This document shows positions 1 through 12,387 of a stretch of DNA of 64,000 nt, one piece after another. The stretch spans positions 116,024 through 180,023 of the forward strand of contig JADNRX010000073.1 of NCBI GenBank assembly GCA_015501595.1. The letters are read 5' to 3'. Position numbers and translations under genes: made by a program. Origin of the DNA: Hymenopellis radicata (Eukaryota; Basidiomycota; Agaricomycetes; Agaricales; Physalacriaceae). Position 1 is the first letter of the stretch; every line of letters starts with the position of its first letter. Under the pieces are notes generated by a model. That model saw only the letters and a list, made by a program, of their open reading frames with translations, did not search any database and had not been told where the DNA came from.

Positions 1-2614
1 AGGTAGGTTGGTCTCCATTTGTCTTGTTCGCCTCAATTGTTGAACCGGTCCGCAAAGTTATCGATGACAAGCTTCCCCATCATCCAAGCAATGGCACACT
101 GATGTGTATGACCTGTCAGGACCCAAACGGTACCACAGTGGCATGGCCTAGCTATCTCGAAAAAGCTGTGCGTGTCCCTCCAGCTTGATAGGAACTGCTG
201 CGTCTCATCATTCAACAGTACATGAAACTGATGGGCGGGTATGACTTTCCGGGATCGTGCGTCGCCCTCTGCCATCCTTTTATCCCCGCTCAAAGACCGA
301 CTTCTGTAGGAACTCGAGCATCGACTTACAGTAGGTCCGATTCGTTGGGCGTTTTACGTCGCGAATGAAGACATTTTCAATAGCGCTCTTGGTGGTTGGA
401 TACCCGAGCAGCTGGACATCAAGAGGCATGTCCACTGACCACATGCGCCTCGAAACTAACGTTCCTTTCAGTAGCAATTTCGAACGTGAGAGAACATGGA
501 CTCGAATCTACGACGGGTTCAATCACGGTATCGTATATCTCCGCGCTTTTCAGTTGTACGTTGACGACGTCGCCTCAGGCCATTGTATGATCACCCTCGG
601 AACTGGGCCACAGCCTGACCTTCGATGGGGATCCGCCTATCTCCTTTCTTCCCATAGTTATGCAATTATTAGTGAGTGTCCTTGCGATGATCGTGTGTTT
701 TTTTGACTAGCCATCACCAAGACGTCGAGGAAGACAACAAGGACCGCGTTCTTACTGTATTAGACTCCTGGGTACCGGTGTCCCAGGACGAGGAGCAGGC
801 GACGCGTAGGACTCTTCTTCTACGCGGAGTTCATAACGTTCTTCTAAATATAATCTCTACAGGGACACTGCGAATTCCGTGGTCCGACGTTCTGGCGACA
901 TTTGAAGGCATATATCTGAGTTGGGATCCTCAGTTATGGAGTACTACGCTGACATTTCATGGGTACGTGGAGCGTCCACCGCCAGGAGCAGCATTGACTA
1001 ATGTCTTCTGTAGGCGGTGGGCAAGAAAGGAGAATGCATCCGGTACATATAGGAGGTTTTGCATGATGCGAATCGGTCCTAAAATTTTATCAGGCAGTAC
1101 GCACGAGGCACGAGCTCGCTTCCATCTAATGGATCCGCCTCAAGGCGCTACTGAGGTCTGGGTGCTTTTGACGCGGCACGTTATCAATAGCAGAAACTCT
1201 TCGAATTTCATCGCACTTAAAGTTGAGACGGAAGATGCGGAAGTGGCCTCATCCATCGGTGCCGCCAGTGTTGTCGACAGCCAGGTATATATTTTTAAAT
1301 CTGCGACTGTTTCGACGGATTATCTGAATAGCTCTCTAGGGCATATACACGAACAGTGCGCATGTCTTAGTACGTGCAAGGAAACTAACACCCTGTTCTG
1401 ACTGATACCCATATTAGACGAAATGCCGAATGTCCCAGAACCAACCAAATGGTATTTTGAGCATGCTTGCCTCATACGATGGAGTGTGCCAGAGCGTGGG
1501 CTTCACGCTCACGATATATGCCTCCCCCACAGTCGATGTTGTTTGGGAGACTGACGTCGTGACCCCACCATTTACATCAGAAGTAAGCTGCTCCCCTTGG
1601 CGGACGCGGTCCCTTCTCACTCTATGCAGATCGAATCACAATGGACGCACAAGTCCGCAGGCGGAAATCCAGAATATCCAACGTTCATGGTGAATCCTCA
1701 GTATCGGCTTCGCGTACACGGGCAACCGAGGAGCAAAATCAAAGTGTGCTTGACAATCCAAACAGTGAAGGATCTTCCTGTGAATATCACCGTCCTGTGG
1801 TCCCAAGGGGATCGTGTGTTCGAGTAAGTGTTATTGTATCGGTGCAACAGTCGATGAATCTAACTATCTTATCATTCATAGTCTGTGCCATAAAGATCTG
1901 GTTGCTACGTCTGGATCGTACCGCTACGGCCTCGCGAGGCTCAATACCCAGTTGGCTCGTATGTGGAAATTTTTGTTCCTTATATGCGGCCTAATGGCGG
2001 TGTAGCTGGCGATTATAGCGTGGTACTCTCCGCCTTCGAACCTCAGAAGACCGGACCTTTTACCTTCACGGTCGAGAGCTCGGGCAAATTTGACTTGACC
2101 AATATACCCCAAGAGGGCGCTGGGATGTATAGCAAAATCATTCGAGGCTCATGGTGCGCATGGATCTGCTAAGACGTGATCAACACTCATTGGACGAATA
2201 AAGGGATGTAGACACGGCTGCAGGCGGTCCGTCCTTCAAGCACTACATGCACAACCCGATTTACGAGTTCGACTGCCCGGCTGATACCCAGATCAAGTAA
2301 GTTTTCGTTCCTGTCTTGGATGGTCTATTCACGGCTATAACAGAGTTCGCCTTCAACTCATCCGGCCCGGAGCGAGTGCTCCATTAAACGTTACCATTCT
2401 GCCGCCTAACTCTGCCTCTTCTACTGCACACATCACTACTTCCGGTGCATATGACGACGCTATCTCGGGAGTCGTCACACCACAGATGTCGCTGAACAAG
2501 GGGAAGTACTGGGTTGTCCCGTCAACGTACAGCCCTGGTGTACAGGCCCCGTTTCAGCTCATTCTGTATAGCTCAGTCTCAGTCGCTGTGAAGGAGAAAG
2601 ACAATGGTTCTTGA
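1..2614 (+). CDS. RIM13: Calpain-like cysteine protease (PalB/RIM13/calpain-7 type), 3' part
   Basis: The 5' end lies outside the window, so the catalytic Cys is not seen. In order, the spliced product shows [50 protein letters not shown], an RTWTRIYDGFNHG-HCMITLGTG stretch and LLSSHSYAII, which carries the catalytic-type His. Two C2-like domains follow (SAGGNPEYPTFMVNPQYRL and TAAGGPSFKHYMHNPIYEF). Tandem C-terminal C2-like domains after the protease core are typical of PalB/RIM13, which acts in ambient-pH (RIM101/PacC) signalling; that role is inferred from the family. Exons read: <1-167, 219-256, 310-330, 384-425, 472-527, 579-about 671, about 722-962, 1014-1284, 1340-1369, 1418-1582, 1630-1823, 1882-about 1957, about 1966-2153, 2204-2296, 2344-2614. 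The intron at 426-471 appears to be GC-AG. The frame around 1957-1966 does not join cleanly, and the 671/722 junction is ambiguous. Confidence 0.87.
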
Positions 2615-4011
2615 GAGCATGCATGTTGGAAAGAAGACTGGTGCTCGGAGATAGTAGGTTCCTAGTAGCCTGCCGTCCATCAGGCTTGTATGAATATGTT
2701 GTAGGATATGTTTGTTGTACTCAATAATGTATCAGTCATTAGCGTACTTGTCTCAAAATGCGGTAAGAGACTGAGCCCAAACTGAGCTCGGAAACTGCGT
2801 GCTCTATTTTCGTGTCGAGAAGCGCCGCATTTCCATTTTAGGGTTGTCCTCTTACTACCATTTCTTGTGAGCGTCTCTCCAACGGGCCCAGCATACTCTT
2901 ATGAGTCAATGACCAACCCTGAAAGGACCGACCTCTTTTACTGTCCAGCCTCTGGTTCTCTACGCAATTTGAATCACCTCCTCCCGGACCCTCGTCTGCT
3001 GGCCTGGACACTGTTAACTTTGCTTGAGCGAAACAGTTTTCGTTATCATTCTTCTGAGTGGCCGGCCTCTCGGTGCGTATGGTAATCATCAGCCATGCAC
3101 CAAAGTCTACCTTATCATTGGCGGAAACCGGCGTGAAATTGATGTGTTTTTAGTAAACACCCAAGTCCCCACTTACATGTCTCAGCTTTTCGTAGGTCCC
3201 GCTTTGTTGAACGAAATCGCGCTGACAAGGACATCGCGGTTATTGTTTATAGTATCTCCTCCAAGGTAATTGCCGACATGTCCGGAAAGTATCCTGGTAA
3301 GATTCATGCGATGAAGTGCATCGCTGGTGACGTAGAAAACAACCACTGAACTTTGCGAAGGACATCAAAGCCATAAGATTGTCAAGTTGCACCTATTGAT
3401 TCATAGGGAATTTTCTGAGCTCAGCGACCCGCAATGCGGCATTTTGGAATCTCTGCCTTGCGTACAGACTGTGCTGAAGAGACTTGCCAGTGCATTAGAC
3501 AACAAATGTGCCGGTCTTAGACCATTGATGATTGACGTCCTATTGAATGTGGAACTTCGCCCCTCTCCGTCTAGTACTTAAGTAGTAGTATGTGCAACGC
3601 TTAACTTGAGAATACTCCGAGTCATAACCAGAGTTCGAGCGCTTACGACTTACATGACAGCGACGTATGCTACATTGCCCGGTGTACGCTCTGGGACAGC
3701 TTAGCTGCCTCCCATGTAACTTATTCGGAAGGAACAAAGCAACGCCACAGTGCCTAGCACGTGACTTAGGAACCGGCAACCGATCGACGGATCAGGAGAC
3801 GGAGCGTGGTGTCCGAACCAAGTGCCGGCGAATGCCGAGGCACCTTTCCATGCGACCCTAACCTCTCTTCAAGCTTAACGTCCATGTATCGCCGTTAATA
3901 TACGGGGAACGGTCTTAATTTCCCTGCACAATGGGCCAGAGTGAGTGAAAATTTTATTCCCTCTGTAGAATGACATTCATGCCTGCAAGAATAGTTGTAA
4001 AGTACCGCGCG
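2615..4011. other. Intergenic region with weak, unrecognised coding-like stretches
   Basis: This is about 1.4 kb between the calpain stop and the F-box ATG. Short open stretches on + (2830-3270 and 3387-3581) include EIDVFLVNTQVPTYMSQLF and a Leu-rich segment, but I recognise no family, no consistent splice chain and no good start. It may be a degraded gene or chance reading frames. The last ~150 bp would hold the F-box gene promoter; no convincing TATA box was seen. Confidence 0.3.
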
Positions 4012-5326
4012 ATGACTGGCAGCATGCCTATGCCTCAGGAGCTGATAGACCGTATCCTCGACCACGTCCAAGGCGAGGACGATCTCCGGACTTGCGCGTT
4101 TGTGTGCAGAGCGTGGCGCACCTCTAGCTACCGTCACCTCTTCTCCGACCTCCTTTTCGACTCTCCAACTGATACGTCGGGAACGGCAGACAGTCCGTGC
4201 CACGCTTTTTCTGGGGTTGCTCCGCACCTCCCCGGATCTTGCGCGTCACGTTCGCCATGTCGAGGTCTGCGACGAGTCGCGTTCTTCAGATCACTCTGGG
4301 CGGTGGATCCTTGACTCTGTGGATGTTTTCCTCGAGACAGTCAACCGGTTCAAAGGAATTGTCAGTCTCGAGATGTCCTTTTGCGCCTTACGGTGGGAGG
4401 AGCTCCTTTCCATCTCAGATGCTCTGACCGTGGTGTTCGCGCTGCCTACTCTCCTCCGGATTTCGATCAACGATATATATGACATTCCCCTTGATCATTT
4501 GTTCACGCTCCTCCGGAAATCCCCCGTCCGGGAGCTCGCTTTATCCGACCTGGAAATTGTGGAAGGCACGTCGAACCACGAGCGCTATACATTGTCCTTG
4601 GAGGTCCTCACGCTGGCATTGAACTACGACTATCACGCGCGCGCGTTTTCCGAATGGATCTCGGACCCGGAGAGCGTCGTTGACTTGTCAATCACTCAAA
4701 AGCTCTGCATCACCATCGCCAACTCAACCGAGGCAATGGCTGCGAGCGAGTTGCTCACAAACCCCATTCTACAGCGCATCGATACGCTCGAAGTGCAGGC
4801 ATTGAATTGCTGTAAGCTCGTCTGTCACCCAAGCTCGAGAGAGATTAATCACGCCACCTCTCCAGTTGCACACGTGGATAAGCGCGACAACCCTCTTCCC
4901 ACAGTCTTTGCTTCCTTCCCCCGAGTCACACTCACCATCTTTGAGACCTACGGGTGCTCTGGCGAGCGGCCCGAGCTCTACTTTTGTCCATGGGGCGCTG
5001 TCGTGGATATCGTGTTGTGGTGGACGCGCTCCTTTGAGCGTTTGCGTGTTCAAGATCCTATTGAACCGCAGTGGCCGCGTATAGAGGAACTGTCCCTCAC
5101 GTTCTCTCAGCGGTCAGCAGCGGAATTTCATGTAGTGCCGATGCATATGTGGCACGAACTGGATGCGGCTCTTGTCCTGAGTCTGCCCGAGCTGAAAAGC
5201 GTGTCGCTGCGAGTGGACGACGGCGGACGTTCTACGGTGGAGATTGAAAACAGTCTATTGTTGAGGATGTTGTTGGCCTTCCCGATGTTGTGCGAGAAGC
5301 GGCTCTTGAAATTTCCGGATAGCTAG
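4012..5326 (+). CDS. F-box/LRR-like protein with one apparent frameshift
   Basis: The ATG at 4012 opens a clear F-box (MPQELIDRILDHV, then CAFVCRAWRTSSYRHLFSDL), the SKP1-binding module of SCF ubiquitin ligases. Coding resumes one frame over from about 4165-4200 (TLFLGLLRTSPDLARHVRHV) and runs open to TAG at 5326 with Leu-rich, LRR-like content (LLRKSPVRELALSDLEIV). Such proteins are a large, fast-turnover family in Agaricomycetes. No intron with usable GT/AG sites bridges the shift, so it is either a true one-base mutation or a sequence error. A decayed partial copy lies at 18565-19372. The substrate is unknown. Confidence 0.7.
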
Positions 5327-6646
5327 ATACCTATGTATATGCTTTGGACTGTCGTGGTGAATTTGCTTGCTGGTATTGCTTTCGTGTATGTAGGCACTGT
5401 AAATTATTCCTGGATCTTGTCTGTTTGTTAGAATATACATAATGTAATTGCTAATACAATCTTGCAGTTGTAGACAGAGCTCAGCGACCTTCACTGGACG
5501 GCTATAGTCCTGCTCAGCTGACTCGGGACACGCGTACTCGTCGTTTCTTCCGTTGTGTAGAACGCATTCTATATTAGAGTTCAGTGCGTGCCAATGGCGA
5601 CTACAAACAGTACGGCACAGTTCCTGAGGACAGCGTCATATCCGCCATCGTGGACTATTTCTCTTTCCATTTGAAAGATCTGCTCATTCGCACAACCTAT
5701 ACCACTCCTTCTTCTCCTTTTTCTCTCCACGCTAAGCACGAACATAGAGCATCTTTGCGGCAGAAGAAAGGAGTACTGTGGTGAGAGTTTAGTGCATCAA
5801 TCCGGTCGAGGTTGCGGCGTCGTCCAATGAGCGACGGGTCTTCTTTGTCCGAGGAGGTCATGAGTAGATACTATTAGGCCGGCAGCGAGGTATACACATG
5901 GCCTCTTTCGACTCTCCATGAAATCTTTCTACCCTTAGAAGTTTCATGATGTTCTACGTTCAATCTCCATCATCCCACTGCTTCGAAGAAGTGATGGGAC
6001 ACCGTGTCAAGGTCGTGTGCAGGGCCCAGGCTGTGACTGGAACACTCTGTTTCATTGCCGAGTGGGAGAAAGACACGATCCACAGCGACGACTTATGTTT
6101 CCCGACCTTAACTTCACAATTTCATCGTGCTTTCCTTCAGCCTCCTTTCATGATTGTAAGACTCCGATGTACGTCGCAGCTTAGCGTCGAAGCCGATACT
6201 AGACGATCTCAGGAAGAAACCAAAATACGGGGAGAATATGACCCCCTGATACAGAGGGAACTTCATGTGCAATGATCTTTGACCTTCAAGGATGTAAAGA
6301 CACCAAAACAACGCGCCCGCGTCAGTCACGTGGAGTGATGGAGAGACATTTCGGGGTGTCTGAGAGACTGAGACTCTACCGTGCGCACCTCTTGCGACCA
6401 GCCGGTCCCGTGGGCCAGTGGCTGTAACACAACAACAACAACAACCATGATCAAGGACTCAGTCCTTTGTCGACCGCTCCTCCTCAACATACACCACAGT
6501 TCCATTTCTACTGCCTTACGAATTGTCTTACAAACACCGACTCCCAGAGCGGGATAGATTCCTACGCGCTTGTCACTAACCGTTTATCTTGCCCTACAGT
6601 TGGGGCCTCAGATACTTAATGCGCATCATTATCCGTTCGCCTAACA
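5327..6646. other. Intergenic region; one short unrecognised ORF
   Basis: No gene is supported. An open stretch at 5946-6275 (+, 109 residues) has no recognisable motif. A short (CAA)n-type run sits at about 6427-6448. From about 6490 the sequence is shared with the region before the second dehydrogenase copy (from about 8715), including a CCAGAGCGGGATA block, and is probably its duplicated promoter. Confidence 0.4.
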
Positions 6647-8186
6647 ATGTCGCTTCCAACTACCACGAAGGAATATTATTTTCCAGAGGTCCGTGCTCTC
6701 AAGTAGGCTCGGCACATTGAATTCACGAAATCAATCTAGCGCGGTTCGCTCGCAATCAAGAGTTTGAAAGTGAAAGAATCGCCTATTCCCCCACTGAAAC
6801 CAAATGAAGTCTTGGTCAAGACCCACGCTGTTTCTCTGCAGGTACTTGTCCAATGATTCTCTTCCGATCTTCCGCTTCTCCAACTCGCGTCTTTTAGTAC
6901 CGAGATCTAATGCCCGGAAATGCAACCTATCCCAAACCCACCAAGTTCGTCGTTGCTTAACATCACCCTGGTTCAGTACCACTAACCAGCATGTCTTCAG
7001 AGATCCAGAAGATCTCGTGCCATGCTCAGACATGGCGGGTGAAATTCTGGCTGTTGGCGACGTTGCCACAAAGTGGAAAGTCGGCGATCGCGTCTGCGCA
7101 AACTTACTATTGGACCATGTTCACGGGAGTCTGTCTGCGGAAATTAGACAATCGGCTCTTGGAGGCGCCATTCACGGCGTCCTGACGCAGTACCGTGCGT
7201 TCCCTGCCCATGTAGGCTATGCCATTCTTCGGTATATCGTTGATTGACTTCGTTCAGTCATTGGTAGCCATTCCAGAACACCTGTCGTACGAGGAAGCAT
7301 CGACGTTACCGTATGTTGGTTGCTTGCTTCTAGTGTTATTCTTTTCACGATGTCACCTTAGATGTGCCGCGCTCACGGCCTACAACGCGCTAATGGGACC
7401 AGTGCAATTGAAAGCCGGAGATACTGTCCTGATTCTCGGGACAGGTGGTGTATCGATGTGCGTTAGGTTCCCTTCTCTCGTCTCTTTAGAGCCCGACCTA
7501 CATCTCTGGCGATAGATTCGGATTACAGTTTGCCGTCGCGTCGGGGGCCACTGTTATTGTTACCTCCTCGTCCGATGCAAAGCTTGAGATTGCTAAGAAG
7601 CTCGGCGCGGCACATGCTATCAACTACAACAAGACACCAGCATGGGATGAGGAAGTGCTGAAACTTACTGGTGGACGCGGCGTGACTCACGTCTTGGAGG
7701 CGAGTGCCTAAACCACCCTCTTGAACGTCTTGCTTACTGCATGTATGCAGGTGGGCGGCACAGGTACGCTCGAGAAATCGCTGAACGCAGTTGATTTCCA
7801 TGGTTGGGTACATCTTATCGGCATCCTCCGAGCCAAGGTTTGTTTTCTTCACCAATATTATAATCTATCACACTAAGTTCAACTCTTGCTCCTTAGAGTG
7901 ACGCTGAGCTGGCAACCATCCTAGGACGTGCATTCTTCAAATCCTCGAATTTGAGGGGTATCCTTGTGGGCTCAGTCACACAGTGAGTCTTCCTACATCT
8001 ACTGTGTACCGGTGGCTGAATTGGTGTAGGTTCCAAGATATGCTCAAGTTAATGTCAGCGAATCCCGAGACGACGCGGCCAGTTATCGACAGGGTCTATA
8101 CCTTCGACCAAGCCCTCGACGCGTACGCGCATTTACAATCACAGGCTCACGTTGGAAAAGTTGTAATCAAGGTTTCAGAGAACTAG
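6647..8186 (+). CDS. Zn-type medium-chain alcohol/quinone dehydrogenase, copy 1
   Basis: Ten exons give an uninterrupted 359-residue protein: 6647-6688, 6740-6841, 6898-6948, 6990-7211, 7258-7310, 7362-7457, 7516-7699, 7751-7837, 7897-7982, 8030-8186. The phases agree at every junction. It belongs to the MDR superfamily (NAD(P)-dependent alcohol dehydrogenase / quinone oxidoreductase). Features include a GroES-like N-terminal half with [16 protein letters not shown] and [10 protein letters not shown], then a Rossmann half with LGTGGVSI as the nucleotide-binding glycine motif, [20 protein letters not shown], and the C-terminal [10 protein letters not shown] signature. Length is normal for the family; the substrate is unknown. 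The intron after exon 7 starts with GC (7700) where copy 2 has GT. It is head-to-tail with copy 2, 2280 bp downstream. Confidence 0.88.
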
Positions 8187-8926
8187 TTTGTACTACTTAA
8201 ATTAAAGGAGATGACGAACAAGACCCATATACATACACATGAGGCGATGAATGACAGCAGTACGAACTGGCAGCGACGAAAACTGGCATGGAAGAGTGTG
8301 ATTAAATCATTAAACTGCCTTTGAGTACGAACATACTTGTGAAATGAGAGATGAGGGCGTAACTTGAATGATACTTAGTAGTTATATATCTCAGAAGAAG
8401 TCGTCATGTCATTGCCTCAACCCCCGTACATCCAGTTTCGTTGTAACGAGTCGTGACGACAGAACCGCGGTTCCGGTATAAGGCAGCGTTAGACATATGA
8501 CCAAACCTCGAAGTGCGGAGGGAAGCAAGGGAATCGTATCGTCGCGGCAGCCACGTGCAGCCGCAATTCCATATTGAGACAGGGAGATTCCATTTTGGGA
8601 TGTCGCGACTGTGCTTGACCACTGCAGAACGATCATGGACATTATCCATATTCCTCCACTAAATATGGCAAGATTTCAGCTTTGAACCTCTACGCCACAC
8701 ATCCTCTTCCTTTATAATGTCTAACGAATCGTCTTACAACTCCCGGCCAGAGCGGGATATCTCTTACCAACCCATTCAGTGTGGATTGGAGTCCAGTAGA
8801 TGTCTACACGCTTGTCGTTCCCATCGGTTATCGTCCCCTGCAGTCGTGCCGTGCCCCGTGGCTCAGACGCAATCTGATATACTTAAGGCGCAGCCATGAT
8901 ATCGATGTGTATCCATTTACCCAAGG
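8187..8926. other. Spacer between tandem dehydrogenase copies
   Basis: No gene is supported in the first 500 bp. From about 8715 to the ATG at 8927 the sequence resembles 6490-6646, so the promoter-proximal region was duplicated together with the coding region. The immediate upstream bases of the two copies have diverged (CTTAATGCGCATC versus CTTAAGGCGCAGC), which could alter expression. Confidence 0.5.
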
Positions 8927-10467
8927 ATGTCTCTTCCAACTACCACGAAGGAGTATTATTTCCCAGAGGTCCGTGCTCTCAGTTGTTTGCACTCATTTAA
9001 TTCACAAACTAAATCTAGCGCGGTTCGTTCACGAATCTACGACTGAAAGAGTCGTCTATCCCCCCTCTCAAGGCAAATGAGGTCTTGGTCAAAACGCACG
9101 CCGTTTCTCTGCAGGTACGTGTCTACAAGCCTCTTATCTTGCGTTTCTCAAAAAGGCGTCACTTAGTACCGAGATCTGATGCTCGCAAATGGAACCTCCC
9201 CATCAACCATAAAGTTTGTGCTTGCCCCATATCACCCTTGTCTATTACCAACCAACAGGTCTTTAGGATTCTAGATGATCTCGTTCCATGCTCAGATATG
9301 GCGGGTGAAATCCTCGCTGTTGGCGACGTTGTTACAAAGTGGAAAGTCGGAGATCGCGTCTGCGCCAACTTCTTTGGATTGGACCATGTTCATGGGAATA
9401 TGGCTGTTGAAATTCTACAGACGGGTCTTGGAGGCGCCACTCAAGGCGTCCTAACGCAGTATCGCGCGTTCCCCGCTCATGTAGGCTATGTCGTTCTGAG
9501 ATGTATGGCGTACTCACGAAGAGCTTCACGATACTAGTCGCTGGTGGCGATCCCAGAGCATCTGTCCTACGAGGAAGCATCGACATTACCGTTTGTCTAT
9601 TGTCTACTCCCTGTGTTCTTCTCCTCATGATACTGCCGTAGATGTGCAGCCGTCACCGCATACAACGCGCTGATGGGACCAGTCCAGCTGAAAGCTGGAG
9701 ATAATGTCCTCATTCTTGGGACAGGTGGTGTATCGATGTGCGTTAGGTTCTCCCGTCCCTCTTCAAGCCCGACTTATGTCTCTGATCATAGATTTGGATT
9801 GCAATTTGCCGTCGCGTCAGGAGCTACCGTTATTGCCACGTCGTCGTCGGACGCAAAGCTTGAGATTGCTAAGAAGCTTGGGGCTACGCATCTCATCAAC
9901 TATAGCAAGACACCAGCGTGGGATGAGGAGGTGTTGAGGCTCACTGGTGGACGTGGTGCGAATCACGTCTTGGAGGTAAGCGCTCTGCGGATTAAAGACT
10001 ACGCCTCAAACGTCTTCCTAACTATGCACGCAGGTTGGTGGCCCAGGCACACTGGAGAAATCCCTGAGCGCGGTTACTTTCAATGGATGGGTAAATCTTA
10101 TTGGTGTCCTCGACAAGGTTTGTTTTCTCCACTAATATTCTTCTCTGCCACACTAACTTTACCTGGTGGTCCTTAGAGTGACACCGCCTTGGCAAGTGTT
10201 TTCGGACGCACTGTTTTCAAATCTTCGAATTTGCGCGGTATCCTTGTGGGCTCAGTTATGCAGTGAGTCTTTCCTGCATCTACTGCGTACATGTGGCTGA
10301 ATTGGCGTAGGTTCCAAGATATGCTCAAGTTAATGTCAGCGAATCCCGAGACGACGCGGCCAGTTATCGACAAGGTCTTTAGCTTCGACCAGGCCCTCGA
10401 CGCGTACGCGCATTTAGAATCGCAGTCTCACGTTGGAAAAGTTGTAATCAAGGTTACGGAGAACTAG
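8927..10467 (+). CDS. Zn-type medium-chain alcohol/quinone dehydrogenase, copy 2
   Basis: This is a tandem paralog of the 6647 gene with the same ten-exon plan and the same start context ([14 protein letters not shown]). Introns fall at the same places; the one after HVLE has a normal GT donor. All splice phases I could follow are consistent and it ends EN-stop as copy 1 does. The LGTGGVSI nucleotide-binding motif, [19 protein letters not shown] and GKVVIKV are present, so it looks functional. Differences from copy 1 include ILDDLVPC for DPEDLVPC and VGGPGTLEKSL for [11 protein letters not shown]. Partial copies of this family occur at 15310-15662 and 31024-31708. Confidence 0.87.
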
Positions 10468-10656
10468 TTTGTACTACCTTGTGCATTGACAATTGCTCAC
10501 TTGATTTACACTGAACTTCTCTATCCGAGTCACTGTTTACAATCGCGACGCCTCCTTCCCAAGCCTACTGGAGCATTGGCCGACAATGTTGGCCTCCATT
10601 CGACCCATCGCCATGCCACTCAATGCATGTCGAACTCGTCCCTTTCCAGCAACCTC

Positions 10657-12387
10657 TCACGAGATTACTGTTTGCGGAGTGAGTAAGAACTCGTTAATGC
10701 GCTTCAACGTGCTCCTCGACGGATTAACCTCCGGGCGATCTGAAATGATCCACTCCAGGCGCGTATGGAGAGTCTTCTTATTCACCACCTGTTGCTTCTT
10801 CTCCCCACAATACTCCCCATCCTCGCCGAAGAAGAGCTGCAGCGCAACGAGCACAATGCCCGCGGCGATATCGTTACCACTATCGCATGACACACAGATG
10901 CGCTGGTCCTTCGATAGGCACGTCCGTATGAACGCGATTGACTGGGGAAGGACGGTCGAAAGGAAGTGATGTTGGCCTTTCTTTCCTGCTTGGGCTTTAA
11001 GGACCAGAACCGACGTAGAAGGATTGAGGGATGTGCATTCAGCATCAGAGGTGGTGACGATGAGATGGGCGCAAGCGGGATCTTCGTCCGCAACATCGCC
11101 ATTGGCGCATAACAAAAGGCGGCCGCCTGATTTCGAGATGCAGGTGGCTTGACGGCCTGGACGTGCAGCTGAGGTCGTGACCAATGTAGAGATGAGACCT
11201 GGTAGCCGACTGCGAGGCGTGGTTAAGAGCTCGTCATGGAAGCGCCAGAACAGATCCGGTGTCAAGCCCTGTTGAAGTCCCTTTAGATAGAATTGTTTAA
11301 ACAAGCAAAACGAACTCACCATCCCCCACGCTTCGTGGTCATCTGCAGATCCTTGTATATACGAGAATCCACCTGAACGGCGCTCTAGTCCGTCTGATAT
11401 CTGCTTGGAAGCGGAAACACATATGATCGGAAAACATGACAACGCGTCGACGTCGGGAAAGTTGGAGGTGGCTGGTGTAATCCAGAGTGGGCGCAGGGGG
11501 CGCGCGAGATTCGGAACATCGTATGACGATTTCTGTTCTTGTCAAGTTAATGTTAATTGTAACTGGATCGGACCAATACGCACTGACAGGTCATCAGCCC
11601 ACTTGTCTATTCGAAGTGCGATTTGTGCGTGTTCCTGAGCGCTCACTGAGGCCGGCGATGAATACAAATTGTCGTCCCAGCCAGTTGCTTTCTTCTCGGG
11701 TATCGAATTCGGATAGCGCGATTGACCACGGCACACCAAATGGGCACGGTCTTGCTTAGGGCGTCCGAAATTTTCTTGCCTGCCCTCGTAGAATCAACTA
11801 AAACGATGCTATCTGACCAAGTAAGTCCTACGAGAATGACGCCTAGATGAAAAGGCATACCCATTGCGTTCGGCGATTAGAGGAAGAAGATGGAGATTCG
11901 GTCGTCGTAGGTTGAAACTCCAATTTGAAAAGTGACCATCCGTGGACTTGAAGTACGCTGGAACGGCAGTGGCCTAACGCGGATGAGATGGTGAAGCGGA
12001 GTTGGCGTGAATGGGTAACTGACAATATCCGGGTTGGTGTACCATGCACCACAGCGTAAATTGGCTGGAGATTGTTAGACAAAATAAGATAGAGAATGGT
12101 TCAAACGCACGTAGTAAAGGCAGATCCGGATATGATTTGGCCACAGTTTCCACAAAAATGGTGTCCTCTTCGATGGAATGAAGGCGGTTGTATATGTCGG
12201 AAGCCTCTCTTCGAATTTCTGCCAGTGCATCGCGAGTATTCGCATTCATATTTCCCGTGTCGACTATAGACGAGGAGGCATCGTCGTTATAAAGGGCTTC
12301 CTCATTGAAAGAAATGTCGTCCTCGTCGTTTTCAAGTGGGCAGTTAACCATGGGCAATCGAAACTGATACCGATGCCTTGTAGACAT
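10657..12387 (-). CDS. RIT1: RIT1-like initiator tRNA phosphoribosyl transferase
   Basis: Rit1 adds 2'-O-ribosyl phosphate to A64 of initiator tRNA-Met, keeping it out of elongation. Diagnostic stretches are EIRREASDIYNRLHSIEED near the N-terminus, NLRCGAWYTNP, AYFKSTDGHFSNWSFNLRRP, IVLVDSTRAGKKISDALSKT, VPIWCAVVNRA, CVSASKQISDG, GFSYIQGSADDHEAWGM, GLTPDLFWRFHDELL, and a C-terminal CDSGNDIAAG...RLEWIISDRPEVNPSR segment. Exons (descending): 12387-12111, 12064-12024, 11973-11861, 11812-11584, 11532-11320, 11268-10657. Within exon 4, near 11700-11730, the frame shifts by one base (NRAI versus YPNSIPEKKATGWDD), so the gene is either newly broken or has a sequence error. Its 5' end and upstream region are duplicated at 15662-16435. 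It is divergent from the gene at 12786. Confidence 0.85.

Larger units (their letters stand above)
6490..10467 (+). repeat. Direct tandem duplication of dehydrogenase gene
   Basis: Two units, about 6490-8186 and 8715-10467, align through promoter, exons and intron positions with a 2280-bp ATG-to-ATG offset. Third-position and intron divergence is appreciable, so the duplication is older than the transposon insertions on the right of the window. Confidence 0.8.

Noticed and set aside
33..293. Minus-strand 86-codon frame, similar to one at 20522-20797
   Set aside because: The similarity arises because both are antisense to duplicated calpain exon sequence; the plus strand carries the conserved protein.
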